Positions 23,070-31,273 of a stretch of DNA of 49,909 nucleotides are shown piece after piece. The position numbers and the translations under genes were made by a program. Origin of the DNA: JAOPZW01 sp036379935 (GTDB lineage Bacteria > Actinomycetota > Thermoleophilia > Solirubrobacterales > Solirubrobacteraceae). The notes under the pieces were generated by a model, which was given only the letters and a program-made list of their open reading frames with translations, was not told the DNA's origin and did not search any database. The stretch is taken from positions 1 to 49,909 of the forward strand of contig DASVFT010000072.1 of assembly GCA_036379935.1 (NCBI GenBank), written 5' to 3'. Position 1 is the first letter of the stretch, and every line of letters starts with the position of its first letter.

Positions 23070-23668
23070 GGCGGACACCTGGCGGACCACGTCGCGAAAG
23101 TGCGCCACCCTTGCGGCCAGCGACCGGTCGCGAAGCGACACCAGGCCGATGCTCGCGGGCTGAAGCGGGTCGCCCAGCTCGAGCGCGACGGTCCGCGGGT
23201 CGTTGTCGACGACCGCGAGGCGGGGCATGAGCACGGCCCCGACGCCGGCGCCGAGGCGGCTGATCTGCGAGAGCACCGGCCTGGTGGCGCTCGAGGCGAT
23301 CGGTGCGTCTACCGGGACGACGAGGACCCATGGCACGCTCAGCAGGGCGCAGACCGCGAACGGGCCCGGCTCAGCCGGCAGCTGGGCGATGGCGAGATCG
23401 ACGCGTCCCTTGCACAGGAGCCCGAAGAGCGAGTCCTCCGAGTCCGTTTCGCGCATCGTGATCCGCACACCGGGGCATCGCTTGGCAAACGCTGGCAGCG
23501 CCCCCTCCAGGATGCGCGTCGGGACGCCGGAAACGAGTCCGACGCGCACGTCCGCGGTGGGCTCGTCCTGACCGTCGAAGTCGGTCTTGGCCGCGTCGAT
23601 GCTCGCGAGGATGTCGTTGGCGTGGGCGAGGAGCAGCGGCCTCGAGAGCAGCGTCGGCGGTCCAATCG
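23070..23668 (-). pseudogene. LysR-type regulator remnant (no DNA-binding domain, internal deletion)
   Basis: On the minus strand one frame reads PPTLLSRPLLLAHANDILAS and IDAAKTDFDG, the linker helix after a LysR HTH, then VRVGLVSGVPTRILEGALPA, FAKRCPGVRITMRET and LLCKGRVDLAIAQLPAEPGP of the ligand-binding domain. After WVLVVPVDAPIASS it jumps directly to LGAGVGAVLMPRLAVVD, skipping about 60 residues normally between them. The N-terminal winged helix is absent: upstream of 23668 the sequence is a GGDEF domain in another frame. No clear stop follows its normal end. A broken gene. Confidence 0.7.
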
Positions 23669-23910
23669 CCGTCCAGCACGAGGACGAACTCGTCGCCGTC
23701 GAGTCGTGCCGCCGTATCGCTCTCGCTCAGACAGGCACGCAGCCGTCGAGCGACCGTGCGCAGCACATCGTCGCCGGCGGCGCGGCCGAACGTGTCGTTG
23801 ACGAGCTTGAAGTCGTCGAGGTCGACGAGCAGTACGGCCACCACTCCTTTCAGGGAAGCTCGTCGACGGCACGTGTCCTTAATCTGTTGGCGTAGCAAGG
23901 ACGTAAGCAT
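23665..23910 (-). pseudogene. GGDEF-domain fragment joined to the LysR remnant
   Basis: The frame reads VVAVLLVDLDDFKLVNDTFG, RAAGDDVLRTVARRLRACLS, ESDTAARLDGDEFVLVLDGD and then becomes meaningless. This is the centre of a diguanylate cyclase domain with DGDEF at the catalytic loop. The usual start (DPLTGLPNR) and the whole second half are missing. Its end at about 23662 abuts the LysR linker in a different frame, so a deletion or recombination joined two unrelated genes. The possible start at 23910 is not meaningful. Confidence 0.75.
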
Positions 23911-24053
23911 TCACCGTTGGTGATTCACCAGGGAAGGTCAATCGCCCGGGAGCCGCTGCAGGCGGAGCATCCTCCGATCACTGCGCCGTTCGCGAGTTGC
24001 ACGGCCGGCGCTCGCGTCGCATTCGTGGCTGGTCGGTCGGCGGCCCAGCTAGA

Positions 24054-24120
24054 CGACGCGCGCTTGTGCCGTCTGCTCGAGGTGGGGCGCTCGCTGGTCT
24101 CCGAGCTCGACCTCCAGTAG
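24054..24120 (+). pseudogene. Scrap of a GAF-domain sensor protein
   Basis: The last codons of a short frame read RLCRLLEVGRSLVSELDLQ and stop at TAG 24118. L-L-E-V-G-R-x-L-V-x-E-L-D-L is the helix that opens GAF domains of many actinobacterial sensor kinases, where it continues ...EAVLxRVLExA. Here nothing of the domain follows. With the GGDEF fragment next door it may stem from one former GAF-GGDEF protein, though the strands differ. Confidence 0.5.
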
Positions 24121-24276
24121 CGAGAGCTGGCCATCGGGTCGCCGCGGCTTGCCGTGTCCGACGAAAGCGCAGGGGCTTGCTGCCAGCGGCGACGTCTTCA
24201 TAGGGTGAGCCTGGCCGGTCTGGATGGCCTAGGAATCGGTCTGGTGCCATCGGCGGAGAAGGAGGTCCGAGCGGGC

Positions 24277-25011
24277 ATGAGTCTGGACCAGAAGAGAGCG
24301 CGTGTCTTTGGCGTGCTCTACCTCATCACGTTCGTCACGTCGATCCCGGCGTTGGCGCTTTACCAGCCTGTCCTCGACGATCCCGTCGGCTACATCGCAG
24401 GCGCCGGGCATGACAAGCAGATCCTGTTCGCAGCCCTGCTGGAGCTGCTGCTGATCATCGCGAACATCGGCACCGCGGTCGTGATCTTCCCGATCGTCCG
24501 ACGACAGAACGAGGAGTTGGCACTCGGCTACGTGACCGCGCGGGTGATCGAATGCACGTTCATCCTCGTGGGCATCCTCTCCGTGCTCGGCATCATCACG
24601 CTGCACAACCAGGTCGCCGGTGCGTCGGAGGGCACGGTCGCTTACACCCTCGCGGCGATCAAGGACTGGACGTTCCTCCTCGGCCCCGGCTGGGTCGTCG
24701 GTTGGGGGAACGGGCTGATCCTCGGCTACCTGATGTACCGCTCCGAGCTTGTGCCGCGACGCGCCGCATGGCTCGGTCTCATCGGGGGGCCGCTGATCAT
24801 CGTCTCGGGGACGGCCGTGATGTTCGGCGCCGACCATCCGAGCGACACCCTGCACTCGCTTCAGGGCCTCGCGACGATCCCGGAGTTCCTGTGGGAGCTC
24901 TTCCTCGGCGTCTACTGCACCTACAAGGGCTTCAGGCCGTCGTCGCCGATCGTCCGGGCGGACACTCGCGAAGACAGCCCAGGCGCAGGGCCCGCCGTCG
25001 CACCGGCCTAG
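24277..25011 (+). CDS. DUF4386-family membrane protein
   Basis: A 244-residue integral membrane protein with a very good ribosome binding site (AAGGAGGT, 24260-24267) before ATG 24277. It starts MSLDQKRARVFGVLYLITFV, has at least six hydrophobic stretches (for example LLELLLIIANIGTAVVIFPI, VIECTFILVGILSVLGIITL, AAWLGLIGGPLIIVSGTAVM) and the segment GWGNGLILGYLMYRSELVPR, where the short G-L-I-L-G-Y-L-M-Y-R-S motif is typical of DUF4386. The function is unknown. It is convergent with cydB, 47 bases away, and lies just after the decayed region. Confidence 0.8.
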   Translation: MSLDQKRARVFGVLYLITFVTSIPALALYQPVLDDPVGYIAGAGHDKQILFAALLELLLIIANIGTAVVIFPIVRRQNEELALGYVTARVIECTFILVGILSVLGIITLHNQVAGASEGTVAYTLAAIKDWTFLLGPGWVVGWGNGLILGYLMYRSELVPRRAAWLGLIGGPLIIVSGTAVMFGADHPSDTLHSLQGLATIPEFLWELFLGVYCTYKGFRPSSPIVRADTREDSPGAGPAVAPA

Positions 25012-25058
25012 AGACCGGCGAGCTGCCGCTCCGGACGAAACGCGGCGGTCGAATGGGA

Positions 25059-26273
25059 CTAGTCGCCCTCGAGCTTCTCCGGGCGCAGCAGCTCGATCGC
25101 GCCGATCCCGACGTAGGCGAACAGGGCGACGACCCCGACCGCGAGCGCCGCGCCGGCGCCGAGGAGCGTCAGGGCGACGCCGCCCGCGAGGAGCGCGAGC
25201 GCCGCCGCGGCAAGGCCGCGCGGCGCGCGGCGGGCACGCGGGTGCGGGACCTCGTCGGCGGTCGGCGCCTCGGTGTCGAAGCGTCCGCGCAGCAGCAGGC
25301 CGTAGAGCAGCGCGAGCGAGGGCACGAGGATCACGAGCCCGGCGGCGATCGAGATCAGCAGCGCCCACAGCGTGGAGCGCCCGGCGGCGGCCTGCTCGAT
25401 GGTGAGCCCGGGGAGCAGGTACGGACTCTGGGCGATGCCCCAGCCCGCGACGATCGCTGCGACGGCCAGCGCGGCCGAGACGCGCGCGGGCTCGTAGCGC
25501 CCCGCGCGCACCAGCCCGAGCGTGGCCACGCCGGCCGCCGCCGACACCAGAACCGCCGCTAGGCCGGCGCCGCTCGTCAGGCCATCGAACAGCGGGCGTG
25601 CGTCGTGGCGCAGGACCGCGAGCCCGCCGACGGCGAGCGCCCCGGTCACCACGGCCATGGCCTCGGCGCGGGCGCGGAAGGCCCGGGCGAGCGCCGCCTC
25701 GCCGGCGCGTGCGGCGTCGCCGGCCAGGTAGACCGCGGCGAGGTAGCCGGCGGTCGCGACGGCGAGAGCGCCGATGAGGATCGACGTCGCGTTCAGCCAG
25801 CTCGCGACCAGGTCGCCTGCGGCGTTGCCGACCGGCACGCGCCCCGAGGCGATGGCGCCGATGGCCGCGCCGAGCGCGAACGGCGTGAGGATCGACGAGG
25901 CGCCGAAGACGAACCCGGTGGCGCCTTCCGTCTCGCCGTCCATGACCGCGCCGCTGCGCAGCGCGTAGGCGGTGCCGCGCAGGATGATGCCCACAGCGGC
26001 GACGAACAGGGGCAGGGCGAGCGTCGAGGCGATCGACCCGAAGGCCGTCGGATAGGCGGTCCACGCCACGACGAGCACGTAGATCAGCCAGACGTGGTTC
26101 GCCTCCCACACCGGCGCCATCGCGTGGTAGCAGAAGTCGCGGATCGCGCGGCCGCGCCGGCCGGGACCGGCCAGCAGGTACCACAGGCCGGCGCCGAAGT
26201 CCGCGCCGGCGAACACCACGTAGGCCGCCAGGCCGACGAGGATGAGGATGGCGGGGACGTCAGCGAGCGCCAT
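25059..26273 (-). CDS. cydB: Cytochrome bd ubiquinol oxidase subunit II
   Basis: A 404-residue membrane protein starting MALADVPAILILVGLAAYVV with the subunit II signature FAGADFGAGLWYLL, then APVWEANHVWLIYVLVVAWT (the W-E-x-N-H-V-W motif), FPTAF-like YPTAFGSIASTL, RGTAYALRSG and FGASSILTPFALGAAIGAIA. It pairs with CydA in the high-affinity quinol oxidase. The functional start is ATG 26273, 29 bases after the cydA stop. A second identical start region lies 43 bases upstream through a tandem duplication; its ATG (26316) is now in the wrong frame and closes after 18 codons. Confidence 0.93.
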   Translation of the reverse strand: MALADVPAILILVGLAAYVVFAGADFGAGLWYLLAGPGRRGRAIRDFCYHAMAPVWEANHVWLIYVLVVAWTAYPTAFGSIASTLALPLFVAAVGIILRGTAYALRSGAVMDGETEGATGFVFGASSILTPFALGAAIGAIASGRVPVGNAAGDLVASWLNATSILIGALAVATAGYLAAVYLAGDAARAGEAALARAFRARAEAMAVVTGALAVGGLAVLRHDARPLFDGLTSGAGLAAVLVSAAAGVATLGLVRAGRYEPARVSAALAVAAIVAGWGIAQSPYLLPGLTIEQAAAGRSTLWALLISIAAGLVILVPSLALLYGLLLRGRFDTEAPTADEVPHPRARRAPRGLAAAALALLAGGVALTLLGAGAALAVGVVALFAYVGIGAIELLRPEKLEGD

Positions 26274-26323
26274 GGGCCGCGAGGACGAGGATGGCGGGGA
26301 CGTCAGCGAGCGCCATGGGCCTC
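26238..26323. repeat. 43-bp tandem duplication across the cydA/cydB junction
   Basis: Two units of 43 bp lie head to tail. The central 35 bases (26244-26278 and 26287-26321) are identical and the edges differ at a few positions. Each unit holds the sequence that on the minus strand reads GCCCATGGCGCTCGCTGACG, i.e. a start ATG and a TGA in overlapping frames. 43 is not a multiple of three, so the upstream ATG no longer leads into cydB. Confidence 0.85.
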
Positions 26324-27694
26324 GAGGATCGGCGGTGGCTCGGAGGGCAGGTCGAGGGGGCGCTGCGCGAGGCGGCGCAGGATCCATGCCACGGCGACGC
26401 CGAGCCCCAGGTAGACGACGACGAGGGTCGCGTACCCGACCGGCACGCCGCCCGCGCCGGTGACCGCGGCGGAGGTGCGCATCACGCCGTACACGACCCA
26501 AGGCTGACGGCCGACCTCCGTCGCCACCCAGCCGGCGATCAACGCGACGAGCGACAGTGGCCCGGCCGCCAGCACCGCCCAGTAGAACCACCGTGCCTGC
26601 ATCAAGCGCCGCCGGCGGTGCCAGGTCACCAGGTGCAGCACGCTGAGGGCCGCGAGCATCGTCCCGATGCCGACCATGGTCTGGAAGGCGACGCGCACCA
26701 CGTTGACCGGTGGCCGATCAGCGGGTGGCACGGCATCGAGGCCGCGGATGGTTGCGTCGGGATCGTGCTTGGCCAGCAGCGAGAGCAGCTTGGGGATCTC
26801 GACCCCGTAGCGGACCTCGCCGTCGTCGTACCAGCCCAGGACGTGGATCGGCGCACCACGCGTCGTCTGCGCCAGCCCTTCGAAGGCCGCGAGCTTGGTG
26901 GGCTGGTCGTCGGCCACGCGGCGCGCGATCCAGTCGCCGACCACGAGCTGCACCGGCGACGCGAGCGCCGCGATGGTCAGGGGAACGGCCAGGGCGACGC
27001 GCTCGTAGCGTCCGCGGCGGCCCCTCAGCCACCCCCACGCGTACGCCGCCGCGACGAGGAACCCGGCGACGATGTAGCCGGCCAGGTACATGTGCGTCAG
27101 CTCGGGCCAGAGGTGGCCGTTCCCGAAGAGGGCCGTCCACGGCTTGACGTCGACCGCGGCGCCGTCCTGGAGGCGGAAGCCCGAGGGGTGGTTCATCCAC
27201 GCGTTGACCGAGATGACGAACAGCGACCCGGTCAGGCCGGCGATGACGACGGGTACGCCGCAGAGCAGGTGCGTGCGCGACGACATGCGATCCCACCCGT
27301 ACACGTAGATCGCGATGAAGATCGCCTCGAGGAAGAAGGAGAAGCCTTCGAGGCCGAAGGCCAGCCCGAAGACGTCGCCGAAGCTGGCCATGAAGTTCGG
27401 CCACAGCAGGCCCATCTCGAAGGAGAGGATCGTGCCCGTCACCACGCCGACGGCGAACAGCGAGATCATCACCTTCGACCAGCGCTTGGCCAGCGTGCGG
27501 TACGTCTCGTCGCCGGTGCGCACGTAGAGCGACTCGACCAGCAGCACCATGCTCGGGAAGGCGATGCCGAAGCACACCAGCGGGATGTGAACGGCGAACG
27601 ACAGGGCCTGCATCTGCCGCGCCTCGAGCAGGTGCTCCTGCTCGACGGGAGCGAGCGCCGCCGCCAGCAGCTGGCCTGGGAGGTCGAACGGCAT
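26303..27694 (-). CDS. cydA: Cytochrome bd ubiquinol oxidase subunit I
   Basis: A 463-residue membrane protein with the heme-bearing helices of CydA. QMQALSFAVHIPLVCFGIAF contains the conserved N-terminal His heme ligand, FEMGLLWPNFMASFGDVFGL, LEGFSFFLEAIFIAIYVYGW and NAWMNHPSGF follow, and GWVATEVGRQPWVVYGVMRT is the G-R-Q-P-W signature. The Q-loop is short, as in Gram-positive-type CydA. It transfers electrons from quinol to oxygen and works at low oxygen or under stress. The C-terminus ILEAHGAR and stop come from the first unit of the duplicated 43-bp sequence. The ATG at 27694 has no clear ribosome binding site. Confidence 0.95.
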   Translation of the reverse strand: MPFDLPGQLLAAALAPVEQEHLLEARQMQALSFAVHIPLVCFGIAFPSMVLLVESLYVRTGDETYRTLAKRWSKVMISLFAVGVVTGTILSFEMGLLWPNFMASFGDVFGLAFGLEGFSFFLEAIFIAIYVYGWDRMSSRTHLLCGVPVVIAGLTGSLFVISVNAWMNHPSGFRLQDGAAVDVKPWTALFGNGHLWPELTHMYLAGYIVAGFLVAAAYAWGWLRGRRGRYERVALAVPLTIAALASPVQLVVGDWIARRVADDQPTKLAAFEGLAQTTRGAPIHVLGWYDDGEVRYGVEIPKLLSLLAKHDPDATIRGLDAVPPADRPPVNVVRVAFQTMVGIGTMLAALSVLHLVTWHRRRRLMQARWFYWAVLAAGPLSLVALIAGWVATEVGRQPWVVYGVMRTSAAVTGAGGVPVGYATLVVVYLGLGVAVAWILRRLAQRPLDLPSEPPPILEAHGAR

Positions 27695-27775
27695 CGGGGC
27701 GACTCACTGTGGCACATCGCGTTTGATGGTCAGGTCGTAGCGTTCGCGCGCCCGCTTCGGGGTACCTAAGGCGCC

Positions 27776-28183
27776 GTGGACCTTGCGACGGGCAGGAGCG
27801 CCGCCCTGGCTCTGGCGCTGGCGCTGGCCGTGGCGGGCTGCGGTCGGGACGGCGACCGGCAGGCCGTCCGTGCCGTGGCCGGCGGCTTCTACGCCGCAGT
27901 GGCGCAGCACCACGGCGAGCGTGCCTGCGCGCTGCTCAGCGCCGACACGCGCATGGCGCTCGAGCAGCAGGAGTCCGAGCCCTGCGCGCGGGCGGTGGAG
28001 AAGCTGTCGCTCAAGGCCGAGCGGCCGGCCACGGCGGAGGTGTACTCGAGCGAGGCGCTGGTCCGGCTGGTCGGCGGCGACACCGTGTTCCTCGGCGACA
28101 CGGCGCACGGCTGGCGCATCTCGGCGGCCGGCTGTCAGATGAAGGGCGACCGCGAGCCCGCGGACTGCGAGCTGGAGGACTGA
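27776..28183 (+). CDS. Putative lipoprotein
   Basis: A 135-residue protein starting at GTG 27776. GRSAALALALALAVAGCGRD is a signal peptide with the lipobox V-A-G-C. The mature part has a helical start (RAVAGGFYAAVAQHHGERAC) and ALLSADTRMALEQQESEPC, then a compact beta part ending in GDTAHGWRISAAGCQMKGDR. The pattern of a two-helix start and four cysteines, some probably paired, resembles the NTF2-like lipoproteins common in actinobacteria and the protein at 4621. It overlaps the next small gene by one base, and together they form a three-gene group with the DUF6766 gene. Confidence 0.75.
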   Translation: MDLATGRSAALALALALAVAGCGRDGDRQAVRAVAGGFYAAVAQHHGERACALLSADTRMALEQQESEPCARAVEKLSLKAERPATAEVYSSEALVRLVGGDTVFLGDTAHGWRISAAGCQMKGDREPADCELED

Positions 28184-28266
28184 TGCGCGCGATGTTCATC
28201 GCCTATCTGGTGCTCGTCGTGGCGGGTCTCGCCTACCTGTCGGTCATCGGGCTGCTCCACCACTAG
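28183..28266 (+). CDS. 27-residue single-span membrane microprotein
   Basis: ATG 28183 shares one base with the stop of the lipoprotein gene. The product MRAMFIAYLVLVVAGLAYLS followed by VIGLLHH is one hydrophobic helix with almost nothing else. Its tight spacing (11 bases before the DUF6766 start, with GGAGG of that gene overlapping its stop) and the ordered frame make it a believable gene. The function is unknown; similar one-helix proteins often stabilise or regulate a membrane partner. Confidence 0.55.
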   Translation: MRAMFIAYLVLVVAGLAYLSVIGLLHH

Positions 28267-28277
28267 GAGGACGTGAC

Positions 28278-28949
28278 GTGCGATTCGTGCGCGACAACAG
28301 CCTCTCCCTCTTCTTCCTGGCCATCTTCCTGGCCGCCCTTGCGGGTCAGGCGCTCGTGGGGCACGGGCAGTTCAACCACGACCAGCTGCTGCACCACGGC
28401 GACCCGATCTCGCTCGGGCGCTACCTGACGAGCTCGGAGTTCGCCGTCGACGTCGCCGAGAACTGGCAGTCGGAGTACCTGCAGTTCACGCTCTACATCC
28501 TCGCCACCGTCTGGCTGGTGCAGCGTGGCTCGCCCGAGTCCAAGCCGCCCGGTGACATCGGTCTGGAGAGCGACGAGAAGCAGCGCGTGGGCAAGCACGC
28601 CGATCGGTCGTCGCCGCGCTGGGCCAAGCTCGGGGGGCTGCGCACCGCGCTGTACAGCTCCTCGCTGGTCATCGTCATGACCGTGTTCTGGCTGGGCAGC
28701 TGGCTCGCGCAGTCGCTCGCGGGCTGGAGCACCTACAACGCCAACCAGATCGATCACCAGGCCGGCACGGTGAGCTGGCTGGGCTACATCGGCACCAACG
28801 AGTTCTGGGACCGCACGCTGCAGAACTGGCAGTCGGAGTTCCTGGCCGTCGGCTCCATGGCGATCTTCGCGGTCTACCTGCGCCAGCGCGGCTCGCCGGA
28901 GTCCAAGCCCGTCGGCGCGCCGCACGAGGCGACCGGCGTCGAGGGCTGA
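28278..28949 (+). CDS. DUF6766-family membrane protein with an internal repeat
   Basis: A 223-residue protein starting at GTG 28278 behind AGGAGG. Four hydrophobic segments are visible: LSLFFLAIFLAALAGQALVG, LQFTLYILATVWLV, LVIVMTVFWLGSWLAQSL and FLAVGSMAIFAVYL. Two halves repeat one another: SSEFAVDVAENWQSEYLQF then RGSPESKP, and GTNEFWDRTLQNWQSEFLAV then RGSPESKP. This pattern is that of the DUF6766 family of unknown function. It ends a small operon with a lipoprotein and a microprotein, so the three may form a membrane complex. Confidence 0.78.
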   Translation: MRFVRDNSLSLFFLAIFLAALAGQALVGHGQFNHDQLLHHGDPISLGRYLTSSEFAVDVAENWQSEYLQFTLYILATVWLVQRGSPESKPPGDIGLESDEKQRVGKHADRSSPRWAKLGGLRTALYSSSLVIVMTVFWLGSWLAQSLAGWSTYNANQIDHQAGTVSWLGYIGTNEFWDRTLQNWQSEFLAVGSMAIFAVYLRQRGSPESKPVGAPHEATGVEG

Positions 28950-28980
28950 CGCTCCCTCAGCCGCTTCACACGGGGCGCTC

Positions 28981-29463
28981 CTAGCGCTCCTCGCCCGCCA
29001 CCAGCTCCATCAGCAGCCCGTCGTGCCAGCCGTCGCCGCCCACGTCGCGCTCGTAGCTGCGCATGATCCCGACCGGGCGGAACCCGGCCTTCTCGTAGCT
29101 GCGGATGGCGGCGGCGTTCGTGGCGGCGGGGTCGATGACGATGCGGTGATGGCCGCGCTCGTCGATGAGATGGCGCACGAGCTGCCTGATGGCCTCCGTG
29201 CCGATGCCGCGGTTGTGCAGCGCGGGGTCGAGGAAGAGGTCGATGCCGGCGTGGCGGTACTTGGGCTCAAGCTCCTCGTGGAACTGGATCATCCCGGCGA
29301 CGGCGCCGTCGACCTCGATCGTCAGCCGCGTGGCCTCGGGCTCGTCGTCCCAGGGAAAGCCCTCGTCGGGGGCGTCCCACCAGCGCGTCACCTCGGGCGT
29401 GGCGTGGATGCGCCGCAGCTCGGCCTCGTCGCCGGCGACGAGCGGACGCAGGATGACCGCCAT
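28981..29463 (-). CDS. GNAT-family acetyltransferase, AAC(6')-like
   Basis: A 160-residue N-acetyltransferase. It starts at ATG 29463 (MAVILRPLVAGDEAELRRIH) and has AGMIQFHEELEPKYRHAGID, the strand LFLDPALHNRGIGTEAIRQL with the acetyl-CoA pyrophosphate loop RGIGTE, and the C-terminal ATNAAAIRSYEKAGFRPVG. The W-W-D near residue 30 and the order of motifs resemble aminoglycoside 6'-N-acetyltransferases and ribosomal-protein acetylases of that group. The acceptor cannot be named. It is convergent with the DUF6766 gene and has no obvious partner. Confidence 0.85.
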   Translation of the reverse strand: MAVILRPLVAGDEAELRRIHATPEVTRWWDAPDEGFPWDDEPEATRLTIEVDGAVAGMIQFHEELEPKYRHAGIDLFLDPALHNRGIGTEAIRQLVRHLIDERGHHRIVIDPAATNAAAIRSYEKAGFRPVGIMRSYERDVGGDGWHDGLLMELVAGEER

Positions 29464-29499
29464 GCCGGCATGCTGCCGCATGGGCGGCGGCGAGCGCGG

Positions 29500-31194
29500 C
29501 TAGCGCTGCGCGTCCGCGTAGGAGAGGTCGGGGTCGGTCGCCGGCGTGGCCCGGCGCAGGTCGAGGTGCGCGCGGCCGGCGGGGGTCGAAAGCTCGCGGT
29601 TGGCGGAGTAGCTGTAGCTCGGGGCCCCCGCGACGCCGTCGTCGTACGTGCCGACGACCCGGGGGAGGGCGGCGAAGACGTTGGCGTCGAAGGCCGTCCG
29701 GGCCTGGAGCCCCGTGAAGACCAGCGCGCCCGCCGTGACGTTGACCTGGCGAAGGGTGCCGTCGAGGTCGCGCACCCGGCCGCCGATGGTGTTGCCGGTC
29801 ACGATGGTCGTCCCGGCGTTGCAGCCGGCTTGCGAGCCGGCGCGGCACTCGAGGAGGATGCCCTGCTGGGCCTGCTCGACGACGTTGCCGCGCAGGATGG
29901 TGGTGCCGTTGACGTGCCAGACGCGGATCGGCGAGCGCAGGTAGTAGACGACCCTGGCGCCGTCGCGGATCCCGTAGGCCTCGCGGAAGACGTTGTACTC
30001 GCCGACGAGCGTGCCGCGGTCGTTGTCGACCGGCAGCCCGGTGAAGGAGTAGGGGCCGTTGTGCGGGATGTTCTGGCCGAAGAAGAGCGCCGTGAGCGCG
30101 GAGCCTTCGAACGTGTTGTAGCCCGCGTAGGGATCCCAGTTGCCCTCCTTGAACGACAGCGTTTGGTTGAAGACCCCGCTGAAGTAGTTGTGCTCGACGC
30201 GGGTGTCGCGCGTCCCGTAGACGACGACCCCGTAGTCGTCCTGGGCGTCGGCGATGTCGGGCCCCGACGTCACCGTCGCGGTCGGGTCCTGCGCGAGGTA
30301 CGGATCGAGCACCTGGTTGCAGCGCACGCGCACCGAGCGCGTGTCCCAGACCTCGATGCCCGCGCTGTAGACGCTGACCGTGCGGTTGCCCTGGACGACC
30401 ACGTCGGCCACCTCGCTGAGCTGGACGCCGGTCTCGTAGTAGCGCATCTCCAGGCCCTCGACCATCGCCCCGCTCGCGCGAACGGCGACGGCCGTGTTCA
30501 CGTGGTCGCCGAGACCGGTGTCGTTGGCGTAGCGCGGCGTCGGCCCGCCCACGAACACGGCTCCGAACTGGTGCTTGGCGCGCAGGCGGATCGGCTTGGT
30601 GAGCGTGACCGAGGCGCGGTCGTAGATGCCGTCCTCGAGCTCGACGGTGTCGCCGGGTGCGGCGCGAGCGACGGCCGAGGTGAGCGTCGCGGGCGTGGCG
30701 CTGATCGTGCGCCCGGCGCCGGTCCACGCGCCCGCGACCGCGGGCGACGTGCAGAAGCCCGGGCCGCTGGGACGTAGCGACGAGCTCGCGCTCGGGCCGG
30801 ACTTGGCCCTCGCGCAGCGCTTCGTCGCGCGCTTGACCGTCGCGGTCCTCCGGCCCAGACGCCATCTGGTCCGGGTCGACTTGCGGCCGAACGCCACCCG
30901 CAGCGCACGGCGTGTGGCGCCGGGCCGGAACGACGTCGGCAGCCGGCCGATGACCCTGCCGCCGGTGACCCGGTTGCGCCTGCCCCGCGTGACCCTGGCG
31001 CGCTTCTTGCCGGCGACGGTGACGTCGAAGACCGCGACGAGTCGCTTCCCCGCCATCTCCGTGCACGAGCCCTTGGGCGCCACCGCCGGCCGCTGCGCCG
31101 CCTGGGCGCTCTGGGTCAGCACGCCGAGCGCCAGAACGGCGGCGGCGACGACGAGCCACCGAGGCGCGAGACGGGGAAGCGCAGGCGGGGACAT
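29500..31194 (-). CDS. Secreted right-handed parallel beta-helix protein
   Basis: A 564-residue exported protein. Residues 1-33 are a signal peptide (APRWLVVAAAVLALGVLTQS, then AQAAQ). A basic domain of about 110 residues follows, and then beta-helix turns with repeated Asn/Gly ladders: VEGLEMRYYETGVQLSEVAD, VVVQGNRTVSVYSAGIEVWD, VRVRCNQVLDPYL, RVEHNYFSGVFN, TILRGNVVEQAQQGILLECR and TTIVTGNTIGGRVRD. Such proteins bind or cut polysaccharides, but the usual lyase catalytic residues cannot be assigned with confidence. It stands alone on the minus strand; the OYE operon ends upstream of it. Confidence 0.8.
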   Translation of the reverse strand: MSPPALPRLAPRWLVVAAAVLALGVLTQSAQAAQRPAVAPKGSCTEMAGKRLVAVFDVTVAGKKRARVTRGRRNRVTGGRVIGRLPTSFRPGATRRALRVAFGRKSTRTRWRLGRRTATVKRATKRCARAKSGPSASSSLRPSGPGFCTSPAVAGAWTGAGRTISATPATLTSAVARAAPGDTVELEDGIYDRASVTLTKPIRLRAKHQFGAVFVGGPTPRYANDTGLGDHVNTAVAVRASGAMVEGLEMRYYETGVQLSEVADVVVQGNRTVSVYSAGIEVWDTRSVRVRCNQVLDPYLAQDPTATVTSGPDIADAQDDYGVVVYGTRDTRVEHNYFSGVFNQTLSFKEGNWDPYAGYNTFEGSALTALFFGQNIPHNGPYSFTGLPVDNDRGTLVGEYNVFREAYGIRDGARVVYYLRSPIRVWHVNGTTILRGNVVEQAQQGILLECRAGSQAGCNAGTTIVTGNTIGGRVRDLDGTLRQVNVTAGALVFTGLQARTAFDANVFAALPRVVGTYDDGVAGAPSYSYSANRELSTPAGRAHLDLRRATPATDPDLSYADAQR

Positions 31195-31273
31195 CCGCCC
31201 TGGTAGGTCGTCGTCGCCCGGCGCAATCTTGAGTCAGCCGGGCGGATCTACGATCACCCGGCCAGATCCACGG

